A stretch of 64,000 bases of DNA. Source: Vogesella aquatica. Its GTDB lineage: Bacteria; Pseudomonadota; Gammaproteobacteria; Burkholderiales; Chromobacteriaceae. Shown piece after piece: positions 1 to 7,640 of this stretch. The notes below the pieces were generated by a model. That model did no database searches. It was not told where the DNA came from and saw nothing but the letters and a program-made list of their open reading frames with translations. Position 1 is the stretch's first letter, and each line of letters starts with the position of its first letter. The translations under genes and the position numbers were made by a program. The stretch is taken from assembly GCF_028548455.1 (NCBI RefSeq), contig NZ_JAQQLF010000008.1, positions 62,001 through 126,000 on the forward strand. Reading direction: 5' to 3'.

Positions 1-397
1 GCGCGACCGCCTGTGGGCCGGCCTGCAAACCATCGAGGAAACCTACCTCAATGGCGATATGGACCAGCGCGTACCGCACAACCTGAACGTGAGCTTCAAC
101 TTTGTCGAAGGCGAAAGCCTGATCATGGCGATTCGCGACCTGGCGGTATCGTCCGGCTCGGCCTGTACCTCGGCCTCGCTGGAGCCATCGTACGTGCTGC
201 GCGCACTGGGCCGTAACGACGAGCTGGCGCACAGCTCCATCCGTTTCTCCATTGGCCGTTTCACCACCGAAGCCGACATCGACTACGCCGTGAACCTGCT
301 GCAAGGCAAAATCGGCAAGCTGCGCGAGATGTCCCCGCTGTGGGAAATGTTCAAGGACGGCATCGACCTCAACACCATCGAGTGGGCAGCCCACTAA
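1..397 (+). CDS. iscS: Cysteine desulfurase IscS, C-terminal part (5' end outside window)
   Basis: The gene enters from the left edge, read from base 2, and ends at 397. IscS is the PLP enzyme that takes sulfur from L-cysteine as a persulfide and hands it to IscU. The visible part holds the mobile active-site loop [10 protein letters not shown], whose Cys carries the persulfide, and the C-terminal tail [19 protein letters not shown], typical of the IscU-docking end of IscS. It is the first visible gene of the isc operon; the usual repressor gene iscR would lie further upstream, outside the window. Identification is near certain from these motifs and the downstream iscU. Confidence 0.97.
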   Translation, partial: RDRLWAGLQTIEETYLNGDMDQRVPHNLNVSFNFVEGESLIMAIRDLAVSSGSACTSASLEPSYVLRALGRNDELAHSSIRFSIGRFTTEADIDYAVNLLQGKIGKLREMSPLWEMFKDGIDLNTIEWAAH

Positions 398-413
398 GAC
401 CCCATTTTGACGA

Positions 414-433
414 TGCGGCCAACCCTGGCCGCA
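414..433. repeat. Hairpin made from a DUS-like word between iscS and iscU
   Basis: TGCGGCCA at 414-421 pairs with TGGCCGCA at 426-433 around a 4-base loop. The left arm begins an exact copy of the window-wide 10-mer TGCGGCCAAC; the right arm is a copy with one base changed. No T-run follows, so it is more likely an mRNA-stabilising or processing hairpin inside the isc message than a full terminator. Confidence 0.7.
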
Positions 434-449
434 CGCAGGAGACAGCATC

Positions 450-833
450 ATGGCATACAGCGACAAGGTAATGGATCACTACGAAAACCCGCGCAACGTG
501 GGCGCTTTCGAAAAGGGTGACGACTCGGTAGGCACCGGCATGGTGGGCGCACCGGCCTGTGGCGACGTAATGAAACTGCAAATCAAGGTAAGCGAAGACG
601 GCGTCATCGAAGACGCCAAATTCAAAACCTACGGCTGTGGCTCCGCCATTGCCTCCAGCTCGCTGATTACCGAATGGGTAAAAGGCAAGTCGCTGGACGA
701 GGCACTGGCCATCAAGAACACCGACATCGCCGAAGAGCTGGCGCTGCCGCCGGTAAAAATCCACTGCTCCATCCTGGCCGAAGACGCCATCAAGGCCGCA
801 GTGGCCGACTACAAGCAGAAGCACGGTAAATAA
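450..833 (+). CDS. iscU: Fe-S cluster assembly scaffold IscU
   Basis: The 127-residue protein (E. coli IscU is 128) is the scaffold on which [2Fe-2S] and [4Fe-4S] clusters are built with sulfur from IscS. The cluster ligands are all present: Cys37 and Asp39 in ACGDV, Cys63 in YGCGSA, and His105-Cys106 in KIHCS. The LPPVK motif recognised by the chaperone HscA is at residues 99-103. A CAGGAGA ribosome site precedes the ATG. It follows iscS by 52 bases, and that gap holds the hairpin at 414-433. Confidence 0.99.
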   Translation: MAYSDKVMDHYENPRNVGAFEKGDDSVGTGMVGAPACGDVMKLQIKVSEDGVIEDAKFKTYGCGSAIASSSLITEWVKGKSLDEALAIKNTDIAEELALPPVKIHCSILAEDAIKAAVADYKQKHGK

Positions 834-879
834 CAGACGGCGGGCCCACGCCCGCCAGCAGCACAAGGCAGACGCAATC

Positions 880-1203
880 ATGGCAATCACGCTCTCCGAA
901 AGCGCAGCAAAGCACGTCAGCAACTTCATCGCCAAACGCGGCAAGGGCCTGGGCATCCGCCTGGGGGTGAAAACCTCCGGCTGCTCCGGCATGGCCTACA
1001 AGCTGGAATTCGTCGATGTGGCCACCGATGACGACATCACCTTCCAGAGCCACGGCGTCACCGTGTTTACCGACGCCAAGAGCCTGGCCTACCTGGAAGG
1101 CACCGAGCTGGACTACACCAAGGAAGGCTTGAACGAAGGCTTCAAGTTCAACAACCCGAACGTGAAGGATGAGTGCGGCTGCGGCGAAAGCTTCAACGTC
1201 TAA
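880..1203 (+). CDS. iscA: A-type iron-sulfur carrier IscA
   Basis: A 107-residue HesB/IscA family protein that accepts or donates Fe-S clusters to apo-enzymes. The three invariant cysteines are visible: Cys35 in SGCSGMAY, and Cys99 and Cys101 in ECGCGESF near the C terminus. Length and position directly after iscU match the standard isc order. It is most likely co-transcribed with iscU, 46 bases upstream. Confidence 0.98.
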   Translation: MAITLSESAAKHVSNFIAKRGKGLGIRLGVKTSGCSGMAYKLEFVDVATDDDITFQSHGVTVFTDAKSLAYLEGTELDYTKEGLNEGFKFNNPNVKDECGCGESFNV

Positions 1204-1291
1204 GCCCCTGCTACCACCGGCCCTGCCTGCGCCAGCGCGGGCTGGCCGGTGTTGTCGTTTCATCCCTAACCGGTTTTTGCAGAAAGCGTTC

Positions 1292-1825
1292 ATGAGCACC
1301 GACTTCACGCAGGATCACTTTGCGCTATTCAACCTGCCGCGCCGCTTTGCCATCGATACGGCCCTGCTGGACAGCGCCTGGCGCACCGCCGCAGCCGAGG
1401 TGCACCCGGACCGCTTTGTTACCGCGCAAGACGCCGAAAAGCGCGTGGCCCTGATGCGTGCCACCCGCGTGAACGAGGCCTACCAGACGCTGAAGTCGCC
1501 CGTGGCTCGTGCCCGCTACCTGCTACAGCTGGCCGGCGTCGATACCGCCGAAGAAACCAATACCAGCATGCCGGCCGCTTTTCTGATGGCACAAATGGAA
1601 TGGCGCGAAGCCATTGCCGATGCCCGTGCTGCGGCCAACGTGGACCAGCTCGAAGCACTGTCGCGCCAGCTACGCGGCGACGTAAAAGAGCTGGAAACCG
1701 AGCTGGGCAGCGCGCTGGACGAGCAGGCAGACCACGCTGCCGCCGCGCTGGCGGTACGCAAACTGCGCTTTCTGGAAAAACTGGATCAGGAAATCGGCGA
1801 CGCCATCGAAGCGTTGCTGTACTAA
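1292..1825 (+). CDS. hscB: Co-chaperone HscB (J-domain)
   Basis: HscB (177 residues) is the J-domain partner that brings IscU to HscA and stimulates its ATPase. The N-terminal J-domain carries the HPD motif at residues 38-40, and the C-terminal half is the helical IscU-binding domain. The open frame extends upstream to 1169, but that extension overlaps iscA and has no family resemblance; ATG at 1292 gives the usual family N terminus (TDFTQDHFALFNLP). One copy of the DUS-like 10-mer lies inside the gene at 1630. Confidence 0.95.
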   Translation: MSTDFTQDHFALFNLPRRFAIDTALLDSAWRTAAAEVHPDRFVTAQDAEKRVALMRATRVNEAYQTLKSPVARARYLLQLAGVDTAEETNTSMPAAFLMAQMEWREAIADARAAANVDQLEALSRQLRGDVKELETELGSALDEQADHAAAALAVRKLRFLEKLDQEIGDAIEALLY

Positions 1826-1875
1826 ACATACCGCGCCAGCCCACGCTGGCCACTGCATAGAGTAAGCAAGCAGCC

Positions 1876-3735
1876 ATGGCCCTATTGCAAATTGCCGAAC
1901 CCGGCCTATCCGCCGCCCCGCACCAACACCGCCTGGCGGTAGGTATCGACCTGGGCACCACCAACTCGCTGGTCGCCACCGTCAAGAGCAGCTCCGCCAC
2001 GGTACTGCCCGACGAACACGGCCGCAGCCTGCTGCCATCGGTAGTGCGCTACACCGAGCAGGGCGAGGTCGTTGTCGGCTACGCCGCGCAAGCCGAGCAG
2101 AGCCGCGACCCCAACAACACCATCGTGTCGGCAAAACGCTTCATGGGCCGGGGCCTGGCTGATATCCAGGACGTTGGCCGCAGCCCCTACCGCTTTGTGG
2201 ACGCCCCCGGCATGGTGCAGCTGCTGACCCGTGCCGGCGCCAAGAGCCCGGTGGAAGTGTCCGCCGATATCCTGCGCACCCTGCGCAGCCGCGCCGAAGA
2301 CAGCCTGGGTGGCGAACTGGTGGGTGCCGTGATTACCGTGCCGGCCTACTTTGACGATGCCCAGCGCCAGGCCACCAAAGACGCCGCCCGCCTGGCCGGC
2401 CTGAACGTGCTGCGCCTGCTGAACGAACCCACCGCCGCAGCCATCGCCTACGGCCTGGACAATGGCGCCGAAGGCACTTACGTGGTGTACGACCTGGGCG
2501 GTGGCACTTTCGACGTATCGGTACTGGCACTGAGCCGTGGCGTGTTCGAGGTACTGTCCACCAGCGGCGATTCGTCGCTGGGTGGCGACGACTTCGACCA
2601 CCGCATCTATTGCTGGGTTCTGGAGCAAGCCGACCTGCACGGCCTGAATGCGCACGACACCCGCCTGCTGCTGACCCGCGCGCGCGAAGCGAAAGAAGCG
2701 CTGACCGAACACGCCGAAACACGCATTACCGCGCTGCTGTCCGACGGTCTGACTATCGACCTGGTGCTGACCCAGGCCATGTTCCACGACATCAGCAAAA
2801 CGCTGATCGACAAGACCCTGCTGCCGGTGCGCAAAGCACTGCGCGACGCCAAGATCGGCGCCGAAGACGTCAAAGGCGTGGTGATGGTAGGCGGTGCCAC
2901 ACGCATGCCGCACATACAAAAAGCCGTGGGCCAGTACTTTGGCCAGACCCCGCTGACCAACCTTGACCCGGATAAAGTGGTAGCGCTGGGCGCCGCCATC
3001 CAGGCAAATGTGCTGGCCGGCAACAAGGGCGAAGACGAATGGCTGCTGCTGGACGTGATTCCGCTGTCGCTGGGCATTGAAACCATGGGCGGCCTGACCG
3101 AAAAAATCATTCCGCGCAACAGCACCATTCCGGTAGCGCGCGCACAAGAGTTCACCACCTTTAAAGACGGCCAGACCGCCATGTCGGTGCACATCCTGCA
3201 GGGCGAGCGCGAGCTGGTGAGCGACTGCCGCAGCCTGGCCAAGTTTGTGCTGCGCGGCATCCCGCCGATGGTGGCTGGCGCGGCGCGTATCCGCGTCACC
3301 TACCAGGTAGACGCTGACGGCCTGCTGTCGGTAACCGCGCGCGAGCAGACATCGGGCGTGGAGGCCAGCATCGAGGTGAAGCCCAGCTACGGCCTGTCCG
3401 ACGATGAAATCAGCCGCATGCTGACCGACTCGCTCGCCCATGTGCAAGACGATATCGCCGCGCGCAAGCTGCGCGAAGCGATTGTGGACGCCGAGGGCCT
3501 GATCGCCGCCACTGCTGCCGCCCTGGCGGCCGATGGCGACCTGTTGTCGGCCGACGAGCGCAGCCAGCTGGACGACGCCATCGCCGGCCTGCATAGCGCT
3601 ATCGCCACGCAAACCACGCGCGAGGTCAACGCCGCGACGCAGCGCCTGAGCCAGGCTACCGAAGAATTCGCCGCCCGCCGTATGGACCGCAACATCCAGC
3701 AAGCCCTGAAGGGCAAGCACATCGGCAACCTGTAA
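1876..3735 (+). CDS. hscA: Hsp70-type chaperone HscA
   Basis: This 619-residue specialised Hsp70 binds the LPPVK peptide of IscU and drives cluster transfer with ATP. It has the nucleotide-binding phosphate loop GIDLGTTNS near residue 23, the [13 protein letters not shown] signature, [11 protein letters not shown], the [11 protein letters not shown] motif and a C-terminal substrate-binding domain. It lies 50 bases after hscB and 53 bases before fdx. A DUS-like copy falls within the gene at 2173, encoded in a DVGRSP stretch. A 614-codon open frame on the opposite strand is a shadow of its codon bias. Confidence 0.99.
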   Translation: MALLQIAEPGLSAAPHQHRLAVGIDLGTTNSLVATVKSSSATVLPDEHGRSLLPSVVRYTEQGEVVVGYAAQAEQSRDPNNTIVSAKRFMGRGLADIQDVGRSPYRFVDAPGMVQLLTRAGAKSPVEVSADILRTLRSRAEDSLGGELVGAVITVPAYFDDAQRQATKDAARLAGLNVLRLLNEPTAAAIAYGLDNGAEGTYVVYDLGGGTFDVSVLALSRGVFEVLSTSGDSSLGGDDFDHRIYCWVLEQADLHGLNAHDTRLLLTRAREAKEALTEHAETRITALLSDGLTIDLVLTQAMFHDISKTLIDKTLLPVRKALRDAKIGAEDVKGVVMVGGATRMPHIQKAVGQYFGQTPLTNLDPDKVVALGAAIQANVLAGNKGEDEWLLLDVIPLSLGIETMGGLTEKIIPRNSTIPVARAQEFTTFKDGQTAMSVHILQGERELVSDCRSLAKFVLRGIPPMVAGAARIRVTYQVDADGLLSVTAREQTSGVEASIEVKPSYGLSDDEISRMLTDSLAHVQDDIAARKLREAIVDAEGLIAATAAALAADGDLLSADERSQLDDAIAGLHSAIATQTTREVNAATQRLSQATEEFAARRMDRNIQQALKGKHIGNL

Positions 3736-3740
3736 ACTCG

Positions 3741-3760
3741 CTGCGGCCAACGTGCCGCAG
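3741..3760. repeat. Hairpin containing a DUS-like word between hscA and fdx
   Basis: CTGCGGC (3741-3747) pairs with GCCGCAG (3754-3760). The exact 10-mer TGCGGCCAAC is at 3742-3751. It starts 6 bases after the hscA stop and has no T-run, so it is a second internal hairpin of the isc transcript. Confidence 0.6.
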
Positions 3761-3788
3761 TGACAGCCAACACCTAAAGGAACACATC

Positions 3789-4130
3789 ATGCCGCGTATC
3801 ATCGTGCTGCCTCACGCCGACCTGTGCCCCGATGGCGCCGTTATCGACGACGTTGCCACCGGCACTACCGTCTGCGATGCCCTGCTGGCGAGCGATATCG
3901 AAATCGAGCACGCCTGCGAAATGTCCTGCGCCTGCACCACCTGTCACATTGTGGTACGCGAAGGCTTCAACTCGCTGCCAGCGTCCGACGAGCTGGAAGA
4001 CGATATGCTGGACAAAGCCTGGGGGCTGGAGGCGCAATCCCGCCTGTCGTGCCAGGCGATCGTGACCGATGAAGACCTGGTGGTAGAGATCCCGCGCTAC
4101 ACCATCAACCACGCCCGCGAGCACCACTAA
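3789..4130 (+). CDS. fdx: [2Fe-2S] ferredoxin of the ISC system
   Basis: A 113-residue adrenodoxin-type ferredoxin that supplies electrons for Fe-S cluster assembly. Ligand cysteines are Cys43, Cys49 and Cys52 in the CEMSCACTTC stretch and Cys88 in RLSCQ. The C-terminal end EIPRYTINHAREHH is characteristic of isc-operon ferredoxin and aids interaction with IscS. A TAAAGGA ribosome site lies upstream. It is followed after 11 bases by iscX. Confidence 0.98.
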   Translation: MPRIIVLPHADLCPDGAVIDDVATGTTVCDALLASDIEIEHACEMSCACTTCHIVVREGFNSLPASDELEDDMLDKAWGLEAQSRLSCQAIVTDEDLVVEIPRYTINHAREHH

Positions 4131-4141
4131 GGAGCCTGGCC

Positions 4142-4336
4142 ATGAAATGGACCGACATCAACCAGATTGCCATCGAACTGTACGATAGCCAGCCGGACAC
4201 CGACCCGACAACCGTGCGCTTCACCGACCTGCACAACTGGGTAGTGAACCTGCCAGGCTTCGACGACGACCACAGCCGCGGTGGCGAAAAAGTACTGGAG
4301 GCCATCCAGCAAGCCTGGATAGACGAGGCAGAATAA
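4142..4336 (+). CDS. iscX: Fe-S assembly protein IscX
   Basis: A 64-residue acidic protein of the IscX/YfhJ family, last gene of the isc operon. It binds IscS and is thought to act as an iron-dependent regulator or iron donor. The family pattern MKWTDINQIAIEL, DTDPTTVRFTDLH and QQAWIDE is complete. It has an AAGGAG ribosome site overlapping the end of fdx and is followed by a terminator at 4349-4374. Confidence 0.97.
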   Translation: MKWTDINQIAIELYDSQPDTDPTTVRFTDLHNWVVNLPGFDDDHSRGGEKVLEAIQQAWIDEAE

Positions 4337-4348
4337 ACCTTGCCACCT

Positions 4349-4374
4349 ACGCCCTGCCTTGCGCAGGGCGTTTT
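4349..4374 (+). terminator. Intrinsic terminator of the isc operon
   Basis: A 9-bp stem (ACGCCCTGC with GCAGGGCGT) with a 5-base loop is followed by TTTT. It starts 12 bases after the iscX stop and closes the isc transcript. Confidence 0.8.
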
Positions 4375-4543
4375 GCCATTCTGGCCAGAGAAATCCGTGC
4401 GCAGGCGCTATAAACAGCTCAGGCAGATCAACACTACAGCGCTTGCCTTTGGCATGTTGTGCCAATACCGAGAAAAGTAGTGGTGGCCTACACGCTAACT
4501 CATTAGAATGGCGCGTTTTTTTTCACATTCAGGCAAGGTTATT

Positions 4544-5167
4544 ATGTCGACACCGTTCATTATCGGCGTCGCTGGCGGCAGCGGCAGCGGCAAAACCACG
4601 GTGACCCGCAAGGTGCTGGAAACCATTGGCACCGAGATGGCCGCAGTCATCGTGCAGGACTACTACTACCGCGACCAAAGCCACCTCACGTTTGAACAGC
4701 GCCTGAGCACTAACTACGACCACCCGCACGCTTTTGACTGGCCACTGCTGATCGAACACATCGACGACCTGCGCAATGGCCGCGCCATCGAAATGCCGGT
4801 ATACGATTTTTCCAATCACACCCGCGCCGAAGAAACGGTCACCTTGCAGCCGGCGCCGGTGATCGTGATCGAGGGCCTGTTCCCGCTGTACGATGCTGCG
4901 CTGCGCGAGATGATGTCGCTGAAGATCTTTGTGGATACCGACCCGGATGTACGCTTTATCCGCCGCCTGAAACGCGATATCGCCGAGCGTGGCCGCACTA
5001 CCGACAACGTGATCGAGCAGTATCTGGGCACGGTGCGCCCGATGCACAACCAGTTCATCGAGCCCACCAAACGCTTTGCCGACGTGATTTTGCCGCATGG
5101 TGCCAACGACCCGGCAGTAGATATCATCACCACCAAAGTAGCCAGCCTGATTAGCCAGGCCAGCTAA
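4544..5167 (+). CDS. udk: Uridine kinase
   Basis: A 207-residue P-loop kinase that phosphorylates uridine and cytidine with ATP or GTP (pyrimidine salvage). The Walker A motif GGSGSGKTT begins at residue 11. QDYYYRDQS and YDHPHAFDWPLL are typical of the family's nucleoside-binding region. The open frame extends to 4508, but ATG at 4544 gives the family start MSTPFIIGVAGG and follows an AGGCAAGG ribosome site. It is a single gene followed by a perfect palindrome at 5174-5201. Confidence 0.97.
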   Translation: MSTPFIIGVAGGSGSGKTTVTRKVLETIGTEMAAVIVQDYYYRDQSHLTFEQRLSTNYDHPHAFDWPLLIEHIDDLRNGRAIEMPVYDFSNHTRAEETVTLQPAPVIVIEGLFPLYDAALREMMSLKIFVDTDPDVRFIRRLKRDIAERGRTTDNVIEQYLGTVRPMHNQFIEPTKRFADVILPHGANDPAVDIITTKVASLISQAS

Positions 5168-5173
5168 ACCCTG

Positions 5174-5201
5174 CCAGGTTGGCCGCATGCGGCCAACCTG
5201 G
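5174..5201. repeat. Perfect 28-bp palindrome of two head-to-head DUS-like words after udk
   Basis: The arms are CCAGGTTGGCCGCA and its exact complement, meeting at 5187/5188. Exact 10-mers lie at 5178-5187 and 5188-5197. It starts 6 bases after the udk stop and can fold as a long hairpin, but only a short T-poor stretch follows. The arrangement is the one familiar from paired DUS in Neisseria terminators. Confidence 0.9.
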
Positions 5202-5221
5202 TCTAACCCGCAGGAGTACAC

Positions 5222-5497
5222 ATGAACACCCTGAAACCGCGTAACCCGTTTGCGCACAGCCCTTTGCTGAAAAAGGGCGGCGCGCACCAGCGCAGCCAGA
5301 GCAGCGCGCGCTTTGCCGGCAAACAACATCTGCTGGCCGAGCTGGACGACTGGTACGATAGCCAGCAAGACGACTATATGGATGCACAGTGCCACGACAC
5401 ACAGAAAGGCACTGCCGGCAAACCGGGCTGCGGCCCGGTTTTTTTGCGCCTACCGTTTGGCCAGCACCACGCAATAACCCTGCAAAGCCAAGGGTAG
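5222..5497 (+). CDS. Small unknown protein whose reading frame spans its own terminator
   Basis: The frame encodes 91 residues and starts with a good CAGGAG ribosome site 6 bases before ATG. I do not recognise a family. The first 45 residues look like real protein: a basic Gly/Ser-containing start (RNPFAHSPLLKKGGAHQRSQ) followed by an acidic stretch (LDDWYDSQQDD). From codon 67 the frame runs through a strong intrinsic terminator (5421-5445), and the stop codon lies about 50 bases beyond it. Most transcripts should therefore have no stop codon, giving a non-stop product of about 70 residues. This organisation is known for the ribosome-rescue factor arfA; sequence similarity to ArfA is too weak to claim. 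Confidence 0.65.
   Translation: MNTLKPRNPFAHSPLLKKGGAHQRSQSSARFAGKQHLLAELDDWYDSQQDDYMDAQCHDTQKGTAGKPGCGPVFLRLPFGQHHAITLQSQG
5421..5445 (+). terminator. Strong intrinsic terminator inside the coding frame of the 5222 ORF
   Basis: A perfect 8-bp stem (AACCGGGC with GCCCGGTT) with the tetraloop TGCG runs straight into seven T residues. It lies within the open frame that begins at 5222, about 50 bases before that frame's stop codon. Confidence 0.9.
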
Positions 5498-5547
5498 CCA
5501 GCCTGCGTGCGGCGCTTTACCATGCATGCTTTTGCACAAAACCTGCC

Positions 5548-5769
5548 ATGCCTACCCGTAAACACACTCTGCTGTTCGCCCTGTTCATGTCTGGCTATAT
5601 GGCGTTTTTCATGTCAGGCATTCTCACTGGCATCAATACCGGCCTGGACGCTGGCTTTGTCAGCCGCTGGCTGCACGCCTGGCTGCTGGCATGGTGCTGC
5701 GCCTTCCCGCTGGTGCTGATTGGCGCCCCGCGCGTGCGTGCACTGGTGAGCCGCCTGCTGGGCACATAA
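5548..5769 (+). CDS. DUF2798-type two-helix membrane protein
   Basis: A 73-residue protein with two predicted membrane helices (about residues 7-30 and 40-60). The pattern FALFMSGYMAFFMSGILT, then WLHAWLLAWCCAFPLVL and a short basic tail, matches the small DUF2798 inner-membrane family of unknown function. The open frame continues upstream to 5389, but that part overlaps the terminator and is unlike the family; ATG at 5548 gives the normal short form. No strong ribosome site is visible. It stands alone between the terminator and the agcS leader. Confidence 0.75.
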   Translation: MPTRKHTLLFALFMSGYMAFFMSGILTGINTGLDAGFVSRWLHAWLLAWCCAFPLVLIGAPRVRALVSRLLGT

Positions 5770-6069
5770 GCCGCCACAGACTAGCTCCAGCCCGCCAGCA
5801 CGCGCACCAATCATTCACGCCAAAGCGCCGGCATGGCGCAATCGCCTGGCCTGGCGAGCCCCCCGTATTCACAGTTGAATATTTAGTTTCACAAACAATA
5901 GCAATTCGCCATAAATGATTGCTTTTGCTGTCATTTTTTTCGCTATCGAGCGCATACAATCTACAAGTGCGTTATGATGGCGCCCCCGAAAAGGGGAAAG
6001 TTCCTTACCGAATATAACAAAGACCGGCAAACCGGCATTTAACAACACCTTCATTCTTGAGGAGTCCAC
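5770..6069 (+). other. 300-base leader region upstream of the alanine/glycine symporter
   Basis: No gene is seen here. The right half is AT-rich and holds TACAAT and TATGAT words near 5955-5980 that could be -10 boxes, without a convincing -35. Downstream are a short GC hairpin (CCCC-GAAAA-GGGG) and an ACCGGCAAACCGGC stem. I looked for the conserved core of a glycine riboswitch and did not find it. The symporter's ribosome site GAGGAG ends the region. Confidence 0.5.
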
Positions 6070-7494
6070 ATGGAAGCTCTGCACAGCCTGATCAACGCAG
6101 GCAATGACCTGGTTTGGGGTCAGCTACTTATCTATATCCTGATTGGCGTCGGCCTGTTCTTTACCGTGCGCATGGGTTTCATGCAGCTACGCCTGCTGCC
6201 GCGCGGCTGGCAGGAAATGCTGGGTGGCCGCGGCCACAATAGCGAAGGCAGTGACATTTCTTCCTTCCAGGCTTTTGCTACCGGCCTGGCTAGCCGTGTG
6301 GGTACCGGCAACGTGGCCGGTGTCGCCACCGCTATCGCCCTGGGCGGCCCGGGTGCCGTGTTCTGGATGTGGATCACCGCGCTGCTGGGTATGGCCAGCG
6401 CCTTTGCCGAATCCACACTGGCCCAGCTGTTCAAGGTAAACCACCACGACGGTACTTTCCGCGGTGGCCCGGCTTACTACATCCAGAAAGGCCTGGGCCA
6501 GCGCTGGCTGGGCATTGCCTTCTCCATCTCGCTGATCATCGCTTTCGGCCTGGTGTTTAACGCAGTACAAGCCAACTCCATCGTGGCCGCAACCGAAGGC
6601 GCATGGGGCTGGGACAAAAACCTGGTGGCTATCGGCCTGGTGCTGATTACCGCACCGATCATTTTTGGCGGTATCCGCAAAGTGGCGCAGGTTGCCGAGT
6701 GGATGGTGCCGGTGATGGCTGCGATCTATCTGGGCATGACGCTGTTCGTAATCTTCACCAACCTGTCCGCCGTACCAGGCATCTTCATGCTGATCGTGAA
6801 GAGCGCATTCGGTCTGGAACAAGCCGCTGGCGGCTTTGCCGGTTACGCTGTAAGCCAGGCCATGATGATGGGTATCAAGCGCGGCTTGTTCTCCAACGAA
6901 GCCGGTATGGGTTCCGCCCCTAACGCTGCCGCTGCGGCCACTACCGCCCACCCGGCTAGCCAGGGCATCATCCAGATGTTTGGCGTGTTCATCGATACCA
7001 TCATCGTATGCTCTTGCACTGCTTTCATCGTACTGCTGTCGGGTGCTTATGTACCGGGTGCCGAACTGAAAGGCGTACAGCTGACCCAGGCCGCACTGAG
7101 CGCGACACTGGGTAGCTGGGGTGGCCACTTCCTGGCGGTAGCGCTGTTCCTGTTCTGCTTCAGCTCCATTATCGGGAACTATGCGTACGCCGAAGGCAAC
7201 GTTGAATTCATCAAGAACAACAAGGCGGTGATGCTGGCTTTCCGTCTGCTGGTATTGTTCATGGTGGCATTTGGTGCCATTGGCAGCTCGCCGCTGGTAT
7301 GGGACATGGCCGACCTGGCCATGGGCGTGATGGCGCTGATCAACCTGTTTGCCATCGTGATGCTGTCCAAGTATGTATTCGTGCTGCTGAAGGACTACCA
7401 GCAACAGCTGAAAGCGGGCAAGGACAAGCCGGTATTCGACGTGAAGCAGTACCCGGAAATCCAGGCCAAGATCCACAAGGACGTGTGGAAGTAA
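6070..7494 (+). CDS. Alanine/glycine:cation symporter (AgcS family)
   Basis: A 474-residue inner-membrane transporter with about ten hydrophobic segments, of the AlsT/DagA/AgcS family that imports alanine or glycine with Na+ or H+. Family hallmarks are the N-terminal GVGLFFTVRMGFMQLR, GTGNVAGVATAIALGGPGAVFWMW around residues 78-101, GGPAYYIQKGLG, and the loop KRGLFSNEAGMGSAPNAAAAA. The substrate cannot be decided from sequence. A TGAGGAG ribosome site precedes the ATG. It is a single gene closed by the terminator at 7517-7549. Confidence 0.93.
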   Translation: MEALHSLINAGNDLVWGQLLIYILIGVGLFFTVRMGFMQLRLLPRGWQEMLGGRGHNSEGSDISSFQAFATGLASRVGTGNVAGVATAIALGGPGAVFWMWITALLGMASAFAESTLAQLFKVNHHDGTFRGGPAYYIQKGLGQRWLGIAFSISLIIAFGLVFNAVQANSIVAATEGAWGWDKNLVAIGLVLITAPIIFGGIRKVAQVAEWMVPVMAAIYLGMTLFVIFTNLSAVPGIFMLIVKSAFGLEQAAGGFAGYAVSQAMMMGIKRGLFSNEAGMGSAPNAAAAATTAHPASQGIIQMFGVFIDTIIVCSCTAFIVLLSGAYVPGAELKGVQLTQAALSATLGSWGGHFLAVALFLFCFSSIIGNYAYAEGNVEFIKNNKAVMLAFRLLVLFMVAFGAIGSSPLVWDMADLAMGVMALINLFAIVMLSKYVFVLLKDYQQQLKAGKDKPVFDVKQYPEIQAKIHKDVWK

Positions 7495-7516
7495 GCTCCG
7501 CTTAAACCGTATCGCC

Positions 7517-7549
7517 AAGCCCTGCCCGCCTACGCCGGCAGGGCTTTTT
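7517..7549 (+). terminator. Terminator after the symporter gene
   Basis: A 10-bp stem (AAGCCCTGCC with GGCAGGGCTT) is followed by five T residues, 22 bases after the stop codon. Confidence 0.88.
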
Positions 7550-7593
7550 GCTTTCTTGCGCGCCAATCAGGGTGCCCAGGTTGGCCGCAGGCG

Positions 7594-7620
7594 CAAAAAA
7601 ACCGGCCTTGGCCGGTTTTT
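7594..7620 (-). terminator. Terminator of glmM, possibly bidirectional
   Basis: AAAACCGGCC and GGCCGGTTTT form a stem flanked by A-runs on one side and T-runs on the other. It lies 21 bases past the glmM stop and can stop transcription from either side. A DUS-like copy is next to it at 7580-7589. Confidence 0.8.
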
Positions 7621-7640
7621 CGTCTTTCGTGTCAGTGCGG

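Noticed and set aside
1169-1291. The extension of the hscB frame back to 1169.
   Set aside because: It overlaps iscA and a GC-rich spacer and has no J-domain resemblance; the family start is at 1292.
1906-3750. Very long open frames opposite hscA (614 codons), ftsH (689 codons at 9938-12007) and carB (1172 codons at 14162-17680).
   Set aside because: They mirror strongly biased codons of conserved genes on the other strand, resemble no known protein and have no ribosome site; they are shadows.
5770-6069. A glycine riboswitch upstream of the alanine/glycine symporter, where one is often found.
   Set aside because: The conserved aptamer core and tandem arrangement are absent; only short GC hairpins are present.
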